A stretch of DNA of 31,035 nucleotides from Deltaproteobacteria bacterium UBA2385 (lineage in GTDB: Bacteria; Myxococcota_A; UBA796; UBA2385), in contig DDSR01000237.1 in assembly GCA_002343455.1 (NCBI GenBank), positions 1,048 through 32,082 on the forward strand. Reading direction: 5' to 3'. Each line of letters starts with the position of its first letter. Within the stretch, counting starts at the first letter, position 1. Below are positions 15,508 through 22,797 of the stretch, piece after piece. Below the pieces are notes generated by a model. It did not search any database and was not told where the DNA came from. It saw only the letters and a list, made by a program, of their open reading frames with translations. The translations under genes and the position numbers were made by a program.

Positions 15508-16511
15508 GCTCAGCCGCGATCGGGTTGGCCCTGATCGCGATCGGCTGCACGGCGACAGAGGGGCTGCCGACCTCGGTGCCTGACCTGGAGAGCATCTCCA
15601 ACACGGTGCGTCGACTCAGCTACGACCATGAGCGCACCGCGTGTGTGGGCTGCCCCGACCGCTGGGAACCCCAAGCCTGCTCCTTCGACGACGAGCTGCA
15701 GCGTGGCGACTCGGGGCTCTCAGCTGCCCGATGCGTCACCGCCGGGCCGATGGTGGGCCATCGCGAGCCTCCCCCGGCGTTGATGATCCGGGCGGCCCGA
15801 AGCGTCCAGTCCGCCCGTGAGTCCCTGGCAGACTCCGCCAGCCGCCCCTCGACCCGCTCGGAGCTCGCGCTGCAGCTCTATGCCTTCGGGGCGGATCTCC
15901 AGCGCCTGGGCAGCCTTGAAGCCTGGGACCTGGGGACCTTCGCCAGGGAGGGCGCCCTCGACGCGTTGGAGGGCACCTCGCCTGGGAAGAGCAGTCCGGG
16001 CTCGAGCCCCCCGCGAGGTTGGCCCGCCGAGCTGCTGGCGCTCGAGGCCAGCGCCCCCTCCCCTGGCCGGCTGCTCGGCATCGCCATCGTGGACTCCTTC
16101 AACAGCCACAAGGAGCTCGACTGGCGAGGGCGCGCAGGGGTCGACCGGGCCTCCAGCCTGACGAGTCCCCTGATCCGGGCCTCCAGGGCCGAGCGCGGCT
16201 CCATCGTCCAGCAGGCCGAGCTGGCCTTGGAGCCGGCGCGGGTCGGTCTGCCACCGGCCAGGCTCCCCGCGCGGTTGGCGAGCGCCGAGGCCCACCGGGA
16301 CCGCACCCATGAGGTCGCGCTGAACGCCCTGCTCGGCAGCTACAAGACCTGCCCCGAGCGCCTGGAGTCGCTGGGAGTGCCGGTCGGGCCGGGCTGGACC
16401 TTGGAGCCCGAGCGCTGCCGGGCCACGCCGCCCGTGCCGGAGGCCCAACAAGAAACGGGCGCCGACTCGTATAGAGTCGACGCCCGAGATGGTGGAGCTG
16501 AGGGGATTTGA
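15504..16511 (+). CDS. Uncharacterised lipoprotein, coupled to the DnaK paralogue
   Basis: 335 aa beginning at TTG 15504, which overlaps the DnaK stop (TTGA). The N-terminus MSSAAIGLALIAIGC is a short signal with lipobox A-I-G-Cys15. The mature region has a Cys-rich part (TACVGCPDRWEPQACSF, then ARC), helical middle segments (ALQLYAFGADLQRLGSLEAW) and a Cys pair near the end (KTCPERL, ERCRA). I do not recognise the family. The reading is preferred over the opposite-strand frame because of the lipobox and coupling. Its last 15-20 codons run through the terminator and 3' end of the convergent tRNA-Ala, so the native C-terminus is constrained by, or secondary to, RNA sequence. Confidence 0.6.
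   Translation: MSSAAIGLALIAIGCTATEGLPTSVPDLESISNTVRRLSYDHERTACVGCPDRWEPQACSFDDELQRGDSGLSAARCVTAGPMVGHREPPPALMIRAARSVQSARESLADSASRPSTRSELALQLYAFGADLQRLGSLEAWDLGTFAREGALDALEGTSPGKSSPGSSPPRGWPAELLALEASAPSPGRLLGIAIVDSFNSHKELDWRGRAGVDRASSLTSPLIRASRAERGSIVQQAELALEPARVGLPPARLPARLASAEAHRDRTHEVALNALLGSYKTCPERLESLGVPVGPGWTLEPERCRATPPVPEAQQETGADSYRVDARDGGAEGI
16447..16486 (-). terminator. Intrinsic terminator of tRNA-Ala
   Basis: On the minus strand, 3 nt after the tRNA CCA, CGGGCG-T-CGACTC pairs with GAGTCG-G-CGCCCG around a TATAC loop. With one G-U pair this is a 13-bp stem, followed by the U-rich run TTTCTTGTT. It is a textbook rho-independent terminator and lies inside the 3' coding end of the opposing lipoprotein gene. 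Confidence 0.9.
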
Positions 16512-16565
16512 ACCCCTGACCCCCAGAATGCCATTCTGGTGCTCTCCCAACTGAGCTACAGCCCC
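16490..16565 (-). tRNA. tRNA-Ala (anticodon GGC)
   Basis: 76 nt including an encoded CCA. Acceptor GGGGCTG pairs with CAGCTCC; D arm GCTC/GAGC; anticodon stem CCAGA/TCTGG enclosing ATGGCAT, giving anticodon GGC; T arm AGGGG-TTCAAAT-CCCCT. It reads GCC/GCU. A strong terminator follows and a weak promoter-like pair lies about 40-65 nt upstream. The encoded CCA contrasts with tRNA-Leu in this window. Confidence 0.96.
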
Positions 16566-16602
16566 GTCGGTCCGAGGAGGTTGTCCCCCCCGGCGCGTCG
16601 CG

Positions 16603-16631
16603 CACATATCCGGACCTGCCGCAGCCGGCAA
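16603..16631 (-). promoter_or_regulatory. Possible tRNA-Ala promoter
   Basis: On the minus strand TTGCCG (16626-16631, 4/6) and TATGTG (16603-16608, 3/6) have a 17-nt spacer, predicting initiation about 30 nt before the tRNA. It is a weak match, supported mainly by the need for a promoter in this short gap. Confidence 0.3.
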
Positions 16632-16648
16632 GGGAAGATGGCGAGGAT

Positions 16649-17095
16649 TCAGTCCGACTGGGCGGAGCTCTCGGGGGCCGTCGTGGCGCCCTCCGGGTCA
16701 GAGTCTGGCTCGGCCTCGCCCGCCAGCGCCAGCTCGCGCTTCAGGTCGTCGATGCGCCGATCCAGCTCGCCGATGCGCTCCACGCCGCGCTTCAGGCCAG
16801 GGTGATCCAGCTCCCCGCCCTCGACGAGGTGCCGGAGCTCACGGCCCAGCTTGGTGTACATGGCGTCGCGGTCCTTCAGCAGCTGCCGCAGGTCCAGTCG
16901 AAGCCGCCCGGTCGACGCGGCCTTCCGGGCTTCGACCCGACCCTTGCGCAGCAGGACCCGGGCGAGATCGAACATGGCCTGACCCAGGACGCCCCCCGCC
17001 TCGCCCATCGGGCCGGCTCCGGGGCCTGCTTCGTCCTTTCCCGGGGCAGGACCTGCCTCGCTGGACTGCTGCGGGTTGCTGCTCTCCTCCGCCAT
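16649..17095 (-). CDS. Small charged coiled-coil protein
   Basis: 148 aa, ATG at 17095 with AAGGAG 5 nt upstream. A low-complexity Gly/Pro/Ala/Glu N-terminus (about 1-35) is followed by an amphipathic helix (LGQAMFDLARVLLRKGRVEARKA written over residues 37-59), then LRQLLKDRDAMYTKLGRELRHL and a heptad-like coil (GVERIGELDRRIDDLKRELA), and an acidic tail. No signal peptide or catalytic motif. The arrangement, with a Lys/Arg-rich first helix followed by RDAMYTKLG, resembles small cytoplasmic scaffold-like proteins of Myxococcota, but I cannot name a family. Divergent from the NmrA-like gene. Confidence 0.6.
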   Translation of the reverse strand: MAEESSNPQQSSEAGPAPGKDEAGPGAGPMGEAGGVLGQAMFDLARVLLRKGRVEARKAASTGRLRLDLRQLLKDRDAMYTKLGRELRHLVEGGELDHPGLKRGVERIGELDRRIDDLKRELALAGEAEPDSDPEGATTAPESSAQSD

Positions 17096-17243
17096 GATCT
17101 CTCCTTGGGCGCAGGCTCTTGGCCCGCTTTGCGTCCCGGGGGGGGTCCCGCTCGATGCCTTCCCGCATTATGCCGGGGCGCGCAAGTCGACGAACGCGAC
17201 CAGGCGCTCGGTACGACAGGCCAAACCAACGGAGAGCAGCGAT

Positions 17244-18248
17244 ATGATCCTCGTTACGGGTGGAACCGGCCGATATGGCGAGCAGGTGGTGCGCACGCTC
17301 CGCAAGCTGGGGCTCGAAGCACGGGTCCTTGTTCGCAAGGGCAGCCACTACTACTGGCTCAACGACACGGGCTGCGCGTTCTTCTTCGGCGACCTGCTCG
17401 ATCCGGTCAGCCTGCGTCGCGCCTGCCGCGGCGTGGAGTACCTGGTGGCCTGCTCGGGGCTGCAGACCGAGACCCGCGCCAACAACCACACCACCGTGAC
17501 GGTCGAAGGCCACGCCGCCCTCTTCAAGGCCGCCCAGGAGAAGGGGGTGCGCAAGGTGGTGATGCTGTCCTGCCTCGGCGTCGATCGCATCGAAGGGGTC
17601 ACTGCCTTCGACGCCCGCCGCGCCGCCGAGGAGCAGCTCCTGGCCTCTGGCATGGAGTACACCATCCTGCGGACCTCCCTGCACGAGCAGTTCTTCCTGG
17701 ACCTCGCCTGGGCCGTGCACGACAAGGGCCGGGCGGTGCTCCCCTCCGAGGGGCAGAACCAGATCCAGCCGATCGCCAGCCGCGACCTGGCCCTGATGGC
17801 CGCGGCCAGCCTCGACCTGGACAGCGTCAAGAATTCCATCGTCGAGGTAGGCGGCGCCGAGGTGATGAGCGCGCGCCAGGCCTTCGAGGCGGCGTGCGAG
17901 GTGGTGGGCGTGCAGCCCAACGCCACCGTGCTCCCCTCCCCCGCCCTGGCCCTCGGGCGCCGCCTGGGCCGCCCGGTCCGGCGCTACTCGCACCGCCTGG
18001 ACGAGGTCGCGGCCTGGTTCGAGAACGACTTCACGGTCAACAGCCAGACCGTGAAGGACCACTTCTCCTTCCCGCTGACCCCGCTGCGCGAGGCCCTGGC
18101 CACCAGCAACGAGGTCTACAAGATCATGCGGGACCCGGAAGAGCGCGAGAAGCGCATGGTCCACCCGCAGTTCTACGCCACGGTCTACGAGCCGGGCGAG
18201 GCCGAGCTCAGCAGCATGCCGCTGGGCCCCCTGCCCGCCCGCGAGTAG
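17244..18248 (+). CDS. NmrA-like NAD(P)-binding atypical SDR
   Basis: 334 aa. Rossmann motif TGGTGRYG (5-12) immediately after MILV, the acidic-strand region LEARVLVRKG, GDLLDPVSLRRACRGVEYLVACSG (classic NmrA/atypical SDR second half), VVMLSCLGVD, and YTILRTSLHEQFF, the usual substrate-domain entry. The SDR catalytic YxxxK is absent (FDARRAAEEQL in that region), as in NmrA-type NAD(P) sensors and several quinone or ether reductases. So it is either a redox-sensing regulator or a reductase of unknown substrate. GGAGAG lies 7 nt before the ATG. The stop lies inside a 20-bp direct duplication, and the gene converges on the MFS gene. Confidence 0.82.
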   Translation: MILVTGGTGRYGEQVVRTLRKLGLEARVLVRKGSHYYWLNDTGCAFFFGDLLDPVSLRRACRGVEYLVACSGLQTETRANNHTTVTVEGHAALFKAAQEKGVRKVVMLSCLGVDRIEGVTAFDARRAAEEQLLASGMEYTILRTSLHEQFFLDLAWAVHDKGRAVLPSEGQNQIQPIASRDLALMAAASLDLDSVKNSIVEVGGAEVMSARQAFEAACEVVGVQPNATVLPSPALALGRRLGRPVRRYSHRLDEVAAWFENDFTVNSQTVKDHFSFPLTPLREALATSNEVYKIMRDPEEREKRMVHPQFYATVYEPGEAELSSMPLGPLPARE

Positions 18249-18280
18249 CGGCGCCCGCCCGCGAGTAGCGGCGCCCGCCC
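18241..18280 (+). repeat. 20-bp tandem duplication across the stop codon
   Basis: Two exact copies of a 20-bp unit (starting GCGAGTAGCG, ending GCGCCCGCCC) at 18241-18260 and 18261-18280. The TAG stop of the NmrA-like gene lies in copy one, and copy two carries a second in-register-looking GAGTAG. A further GCCCGCCC lies just before copy one, suggesting replication slippage. Confidence 0.9.
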
Positions 18281-18292
18281 GCCAGGAGCGGC

Positions 18293-19804
18293 TCAGTGGC
18301 CTGAGGCCGCCTTCTTGCCCTTGGGGGTGGCGTTCCAGACCCGGGTGGCGAAGAGGAGGCCCAGCACGGTCATGGGGATCATCGCCACCGGCCAGCCGAT
18401 CCAGTTGCTGGGCTCGAGCACCGGCCCGGTCAGCTTGCCGGTCGCGTCGAAGGTCTCCTTGGGCAGGATGATGCTGTAGGTCAGGCTCATCGCGCCCGTG
18501 CCCAGGTAGACGAAGCCGTCGATGATGCCGACCGCGACGCCCACGTTGCGCTTGCCGCCAAAGTCCATGCTGGCGGTGCCCGAGAGCATCCCGTGGACGC
18601 CGATCACGGCCATGGACATCAGGATGACCAGCCAAGCCTGGCCATAGACGGGGAAGCCGGCGATCGTGAAGAGCGGCGGGCTGTCGTAGATGAAGGTCAG
18701 GAGCACCGCGCCGCCGGCCATGACGCCGTAGAGCAGCACCGCGACCGGCCCGCGACGGGACTTGAAGACGTGGTCGCTGATGACGCCGGCCACGACGCCG
18801 CCCAGGATCCCGGCGCAGCAGAGCAGCATGCCCCAGTTTTTGTAGACGAAGTCGGCCTTCAGCCCCAGGACGATGTCGGTCTGCTTGGCGAAGGTCCGGT
18901 ACCACTGCATGATCGCCTGGCGCAGGAAGCCCGAGCAGAACTCGATCACGGCGATGGTCAGGATGATCGGGTTGGAGAGCATGCGCTTGAAGACCTCGAG
19001 CACGCCCAGGCGGGGGCCGTCGTCGCCCGAGCTGGCGTCGGCGGTGTCGAAGTCCTTGTGGCCGGCCTCTCCCGGCGAGTTCTTCACCATCCCGACGTCC
19101 AGGATGAAGAAGAGCGAGAGCAACAGGGCGGGGATCAGGAAGACCCAGGTGGCCCCCAGGTGGGTCAGGATCAGGTCCCCCCAGTCGTAGGCGAAGTAGA
19201 TTCCCAACGAGATCAAGATGCCGAAGATGGCGCCGAACACGCCGCGCTCGCGCACATGGAACCAGGGCGCGTTGCACTTGACGATCGCCACGGCGCCGAA
19301 GCTCTGGAAGTACATGTTCGCGCCGTAGAGCACGCACATCAGCCACAGGAAGTTGTTGGCGACGAACTCGTGCCCGGGCCCATCCTCGATCAGGATCCAG
19401 CTGGCGCCGGCCATCAGGAAGTTCACCAGGGCAGCCCCGCCCGCGCCCACCAGGATGGCCGCCTTGCCGCCGTAGCGGTCGGTCAGGGGGCCGTTGAGCA
19501 GGAAGCTGACGCCGTAGACCCAGGTCCCCACCATGAAGATGATGCCGAAGTCGTCGTTGCCCATCATCGAGCCGCCGTTGGGCCCCTGCATCTCTTCGAA
19601 CTGGAACTTGCTGACGTTGAGGTTGTAGCGCCCCATGTAGAGGAAGGCGTAGGTCAACCCCAGCGGCAGCCAGTTCATGACGCGGCGCTTGACGAAGGCC
19701 GGGCTGTGGTCGACGCCCTCCACCTTGGGAAGGCGAGAGATGACGATGGCGACGACCATCAACAGGATGGCGATGGGGGCGAACTCTTCCAGCCAGGTGA
19801 CCAT
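18293..19804 (-). CDS. MFS transporter, organophosphate:phosphate antiporter (OPA) family
   Basis: 503 aa from the ATG at 19804 (GAGGG upstream). An extra N-terminal span (FAPIAILLMVVAIVI) precedes the usual 12. The first core helix YAFLYMGRYNLNVSKFQF matches the OPA family signature (GlpT/UhpT), with Arg positioned to bind a phosphate. The MFS motif A loop is seen as GPLTDRYGGK, and the second-half equivalent as GVISDHVFKSRRGP. OPA members exchange sugar phosphates or glycerol-3-phosphate for inorganic phosphate; the substrate here is unknown. Downstream of the 5'-nucleotidase gene by 88 nt in the same direction, so a phosphate-ester theme is plausible. The longer frame to 19951 lacks a good start. 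Confidence 0.88.
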   Translation of the reverse strand: MVTWLEEFAPIAILLMVVAIVISRLPKVEGVDHSPAFVKRRVMNWLPLGLTYAFLYMGRYNLNVSKFQFEEMQGPNGGSMMGNDDFGIIFMVGTWVYGVSFLLNGPLTDRYGGKAAILVGAGGAALVNFLMAGASWILIEDGPGHEFVANNFLWLMCVLYGANMYFQSFGAVAIVKCNAPWFHVRERGVFGAIFGILISLGIYFAYDWGDLILTHLGATWVFLIPALLLSLFFILDVGMVKNSPGEAGHKDFDTADASSGDDGPRLGVLEVFKRMLSNPIILTIAVIEFCSGFLRQAIMQWYRTFAKQTDIVLGLKADFVYKNWGMLLCCAGILGGVVAGVISDHVFKSRRGPVAVLLYGVMAGGAVLLTFIYDSPPLFTIAGFPVYGQAWLVILMSMAVIGVHGMLSGTASMDFGGKRNVGVAVGIIDGFVYLGTGAMSLTYSIILPKETFDATGKLTGPVLEPSNWIGWPVAMIPMTVLGLLFATRVWNATPKGKKAASGH

Positions 19805-19892
19805 GAAACCCTCGGTTCGAAGCCGGCGGAGTATCTCACCCTTTGGCGCTGGAGTGGGGCAGAATCGACACGATGAGGTGGCGAATCTGCGA

Positions 19893-21455
19893 TCAGTCCA
19901 CCCGGCGGATGGGGCTCGGGGCTGGCGCTCGGATGCCCTCGCGTCGGGCACGGTCCAGGCTGGCGTCGAGCTCCGTGAGCTCGAGCGCCTGGACCCCTTC
20001 GGGCCGGAAGCCCAGGTTGCGCTTCCACTGCCCGGCCACGAAGGAGTTGGTGGCGATCCGGTAGCGGCGGCTCAGGTCCAGCGGCGCGCCAGCCACCGTC
20101 GCCGAGACGATCTCGGGCGCCCCCAGCCTGAGGCGGTAGTCGAAGGCCATGCCGGCGACCTGCGGGACGGCGCGGTTGCCCTCGATCATCCCTCCGGCCA
20201 TGCGCAGCATCAGGTCGAGCAGCACGCTGCCCTCCACCTCGAAGACCACGACGGCGTTCGAGAAGGGGAAGACCTCGTACAGGCTGCCGACGGTCTGCGG
20301 ACCCTGGACGATGTCGGCCCGCAGGCCCCCGGAGTTGGTCAGGCCGATGTCGGTCCCGGCGGCTTGCCGGAGGGACTCGGCCGCCCACATCCCCAGCGGC
20401 GATTGCGGACCGGGGCTGCGAGCCAGGGTCCGTTCGGCCTCGCCCGCGGGCACGGAGAAGCGCTCCTGCAGCTCTCCGTGGTACCGATCCACCAGCCCCT
20501 GGACCTCCTTGCTCGCAGGCATGGCCAGGGCCACCGGGTCCAGCTCCTCCAAGGCCCAGTCCAGCGAGGCGACGGCCCCGTCCCGGACCTCGATCTCGGC
20601 CACGCCCAGCAGGCGGCCGTAGCTGCCAGCCTGCACGATCCAGCTGTCGCCGACCTGCTCGGCGCGGTCCATCCGGGTGTGCGAGTGCCCACCGACGATC
20701 AGGTCGATGCCCGGCACCGCCCGCGCCAGCTCCCGATCGGAGTCCAGGCCGATGTGGGTCAGGGCGACCACAAGGTCCACCTGGGGCTCCAGCGCGGCCA
20801 CGGCGTGCCGGGCCGCCGCCGCGTGCTCCACGACCCGCAGCCGGGCCATGGTGGCCTCGTCGGCGAGGTGCGGCAGCGAGGCTGTGGTCAGCCCGAAGAC
20901 GCCGACGCGGATGCCGTTGACCTCGAAGATGGTCCAGGGGCTGACCCCCTCGAAGCCCGGCGCGCAGCTCAGCGCCTCCTCGCCGCAGGGCGCGCGCACA
21001 TTGGCGCTGAGCACAGGGCTGCGGCTGAGGCCGATGAAGGCCTGGGCGTGCTCGTAGCCCCGATCGAGCTCATGGTTGCCCAGCACCCAGGCGTCCATCC
21101 CGATGGCCTCGAAGAGCACAGCCATGGCTCCGCCGCGCACGCCCTCGACCTCGAGCTCCATCAGGGGCGTGCCGGTCAGCACATCGCCCCCATCCAGGAA
21201 GAGGACCGCCTCCTCGCCGAACTGCCGCTCCAGCCCGCGGACCCGCGCGTCGATGGCGACCATCCCGCCCAGGGGCGCCTCGTCCTCGCGCCACTCGGAC
21301 CGGTACGGTCGAAAGTGGCTGTGGACGTCGTTGGTGTGGGCCAGGACGAAGGTGCCCGAGGCGGCCTTGCCGGCAGGCGGAGGCTTGATCGCCCCCTTCG
21401 AGGTGGCGCCATCCCGGGGCGCGCAGGCCAACAGGAGGAGGAGGAGCGGGCTCAT
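19893..21455 (-). CDS. Lipoprotein 5'-nucleotidase (UshA family)
   Basis: 520 aa. Signal MSPLLLLLLAC ends in a lipobox with Cys11. Metallophosphatase domain: Asp43 and His45 in AHTNDVHSHF, Asp91 in LDGGDVLTG, Asn127-His128 in LGNHEL, His234 in ALTHIG, and His257/His259 in GGHSHT, the full di-metal set. The C-terminal 5'-nucleotidase domain has NSGGLRADI and YEVFPFSNAVV. Such enzymes hydrolyse extracellular or periplasmic nucleotides and UDP-sugars to nucleosides plus phosphate. The ATG overlaps the stop of the TlpA-like gene (ATGA), implying coupling. It precedes an OPA-family transporter. Confidence 0.94.
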   Translation of the reverse strand: MSPLLLLLLACAPRDGATSKGAIKPPPAGKAASGTFVLAHTNDVHSHFRPYRSEWREDEAPLGGMVAIDARVRGLERQFGEEAVLFLDGGDVLTGTPLMELEVEGVRGGAMAVLFEAIGMDAWVLGNHELDRGYEHAQAFIGLSRSPVLSANVRAPCGEEALSCAPGFEGVSPWTIFEVNGIRVGVFGLTTASLPHLADEATMARLRVVEHAAAARHAVAALEPQVDLVVALTHIGLDSDRELARAVPGIDLIVGGHSHTRMDRAEQVGDSWIVQAGSYGRLLGVAEIEVRDGAVASLDWALEELDPVALAMPASKEVQGLVDRYHGELQERFSVPAGEAERTLARSPGPQSPLGMWAAESLRQAAGTDIGLTNSGGLRADIVQGPQTVGSLYEVFPFSNAVVVFEVEGSVLLDLMLRMAGGMIEGNRAVPQVAGMAFDYRLRLGAPEIVSATVAGAPLDLSRRYRIATNSFVAGQWKRNLGFRPEGVQALELTELDASLDRARREGIRAPAPSPIRRVD

Positions 21456-22171
21456 GAGGCGTCGAGCAGGCGACCGATCTCGGCCACGCTGTCTGGGGTG
21501 AGCACCCCATCGAAGCGCGCCAGCACGCTGCCATCGGTCTCGAAGATCCAGGTCTGCGGGACCTGGCGGAAGCTCAGGCCGAGGGCGCTGAAGAAGCTCT
21601 CGGGCGAGGCGGTCACGAGCACGCTGGGCCAGGTCACGCCGTTGCCGTCGGCGAAGCGCTCGACGTGCTCGACGATGTCGTCGTCCTCTCCCCGCGGGTC
21701 GAAGAGATCCCAGGACAGGCCCAGGAAGTCGACCCGGTCCTGGTAGCGCCGAGCCAGCTCGATCAGCAGCGGCAGCTCGTCGACGCAGGGCACGCACCAG
21801 GTCGCCCAGTGGTTGACGACCCGGCGGCGCGGACCGGGGCCGTGGGCCAGCTTCACCAGGTCCAGCCCGCCCCGCTGGCAGCCCTTGACCGGCAGCGCCA
21901 GCCCCGGCACCGGCGCCGGGGATCTGGCTGGGGACGCCGGCTTCGCCTTGGCGGCAGGCTTCGCCTTGGCGGCGAGAGCGGGCTCCGCCTTGGCGGCTGG
22001 AGGTGGCGCTGGGGCTTCGCGAGGGGGCGCTGGGGCTTCGCGAGGGGGGAGCGGCGGCGTCTGGGCGCGCTCGCCGCGCTTCTCGAAGAGGTCGTCGCGC
22101 GCGACCCTGACCGATACGCGCTGCGCGACCCGACGCACCAGCCCACGAAGCCCACCCGACCCGCTGCTCAT
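21452..22171 (-). CDS. TlpA-like thioredoxin with long Pro/Ala/Lys linker
   Basis: 239 aa. The C-terminal 140 residues form a thioredoxin fold: VVNHWATWCVPCVDELPLL with the redox pair Cys126-x-x-Cys129, FLGLSWD, and cis-Pro in FRQVPQTWIF. The first 30 residues form a basic amphipathic helix (LRGLVRRVAQRVSVRVARD) rather than a hydrophobic signal, and residues 37-90 are a flexible linker made of DNA-level repeats. TlpA proteins usually act in the periplasm, so the missing signal is notable: it may be a peripheral cytoplasmic protein or exported another way. ATG at 22171 with GGGAG 6 nt upstream; a further-upstream start is possible but would not add a signal peptide. Overlaps the 5'-nucleotidase start. 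Confidence 0.85.
   Translation of the reverse strand: MSSGSGGLRGLVRRVAQRVSVRVARDDLFEKRGERAQTPPLPPREAPAPPREAPAPPPAAKAEPALAAKAKPAAKAKPASPARSPAPVPGLALPVKGCQRGGLDLVKLAHGPGPRRRVVNHWATWCVPCVDELPLLIELARRYQDRVDFLGLSWDLFDPRGEDDDIVEHVERFADGNGVTWPSVLVTASPESFFSALGLSFRQVPQTWIFETDGSVLARFDGVLTPDSVAEIGRLLDAS
21940..22046 (-). repeat. Two tandem duplications in the TlpA linker
   Basis: An 18-bp unit occurs twice at 21940-21975 (one mismatch), encoding the Ala-Ala-Lys-Ala-Lys-Pro repeat. A 21-bp unit occurs twice, exactly, at 22005-22046, encoding Pro-Arg-Glu-Ala-Pro-Ala-Pro. Both are in frame, so linker length can change by slippage without breaking the gene. Confidence 0.85.
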
Positions 22172-22251
22172 GTTGCACTCCCTGCGAATGGCGGAGGATA
22201 CCGCCCGGCCGTCTCTCAGATCCAGTGTCGAAGGCTCCCCTCTACCCTCGC

Positions 22252-22797
22252 TCAACGCCTCGCCTGCCCCCAGACCTGCCAGGCGCCGCTCTGCTCGTCC
22301 CAGGTGAAGACCTTGGCCGTGATCGCCTGGGCGTCCGCCTCTACCATCCGGGCGACCGCGACCGCCATCACCCGATCCAGCTCATCGGAGCCGGCCGTCC
22401 AGGCCAGCCAGACCCCCGGCGTCGGCACGGCGACCCGCGCCTGGTCGCCCACGCGGGCCTTCACCTGGTCGGGGAAGAGCATCGGCGCGTGATCGAGCCC
22501 GTCGCCCTCGGCGGAGAGCCAGTAACCTGCGCTCATGTCGGCGATGGCCGCCTGCTCGGGGCGGGTCGGGCCGAGCGAGGCGCGGGCGGCGGCCGTGGCC
22601 TTGGCGAAGGCCTGCTCCTCGCTCAGGCCCAGGGTCGCCAGGTCCGCGCGCACCAGGGCACGCGGCTCCTCGGCCCTGAGGGTGAGGCAGAGGGAGACCG
22701 ACTCGGCGAAGGGCCGGCAGACCTGCTCGGCAGGAGGTTGACCGACCAGCCCGAGGCCCAGGCTCAGCGCAGCGATCGACGCCTCACTCGGAGACAT
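22252..22797 (-). CDS. DUF1444 (YtpQ)-like protein, tentative
   Basis: 181 aa. No signal or membrane span. The sequence ALVRADLATLGLSEEQAFAKATAAAR, followed by HAPMLFPDQVKARVGDQARVAVPTPGVWLAWT and a closing ITAKVFTWDEQSGAWQVW, follows the order of the DUF1444/YtpQ family (a helical 'dLg-s-eeA' segment, 'R.l.p..w' and 'v.P.rd.ll' segments, and a final FvW strand). That assignment is from pattern memory and moderate. Function of the family is unknown. Its start lies 14 nt inside the 3' end of the cyclic-nucleotide-binding gene, so translation is coupled; 80 nt separate it from the TlpA-like gene. Confidence 0.6.
   Translation of the reverse strand: MSPSEASIAALSLGLGLVGQPPAEQVCRPFAESVSLCLTLRAEEPRALVRADLATLGLSEEQAFAKATAAARASLGPTRPEQAAIADMSAGYWLSAEGDGLDHAPMLFPDQVKARVGDQARVAVPTPGVWLAWTAGSDELDRVMAVAVARMVEADAQAITAKVFTWDEQSGAWQVWGQARR

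Noticed and set aside
17167..17172. CATAAT (minus strand), a 5/6 match to a -10 in the gap before the coiled-coil protein
   Set aside because: No -35 is present at acceptable spacing; too little to call a promoter.
19893..22178. A single 761-aa TlpA-nucleotidase fusion
   Set aside because: The N-terminal part of that frame is an off-frame reading of the TlpA gene; the nucleotidase has its own lipobox start overlapping the TlpA stop.
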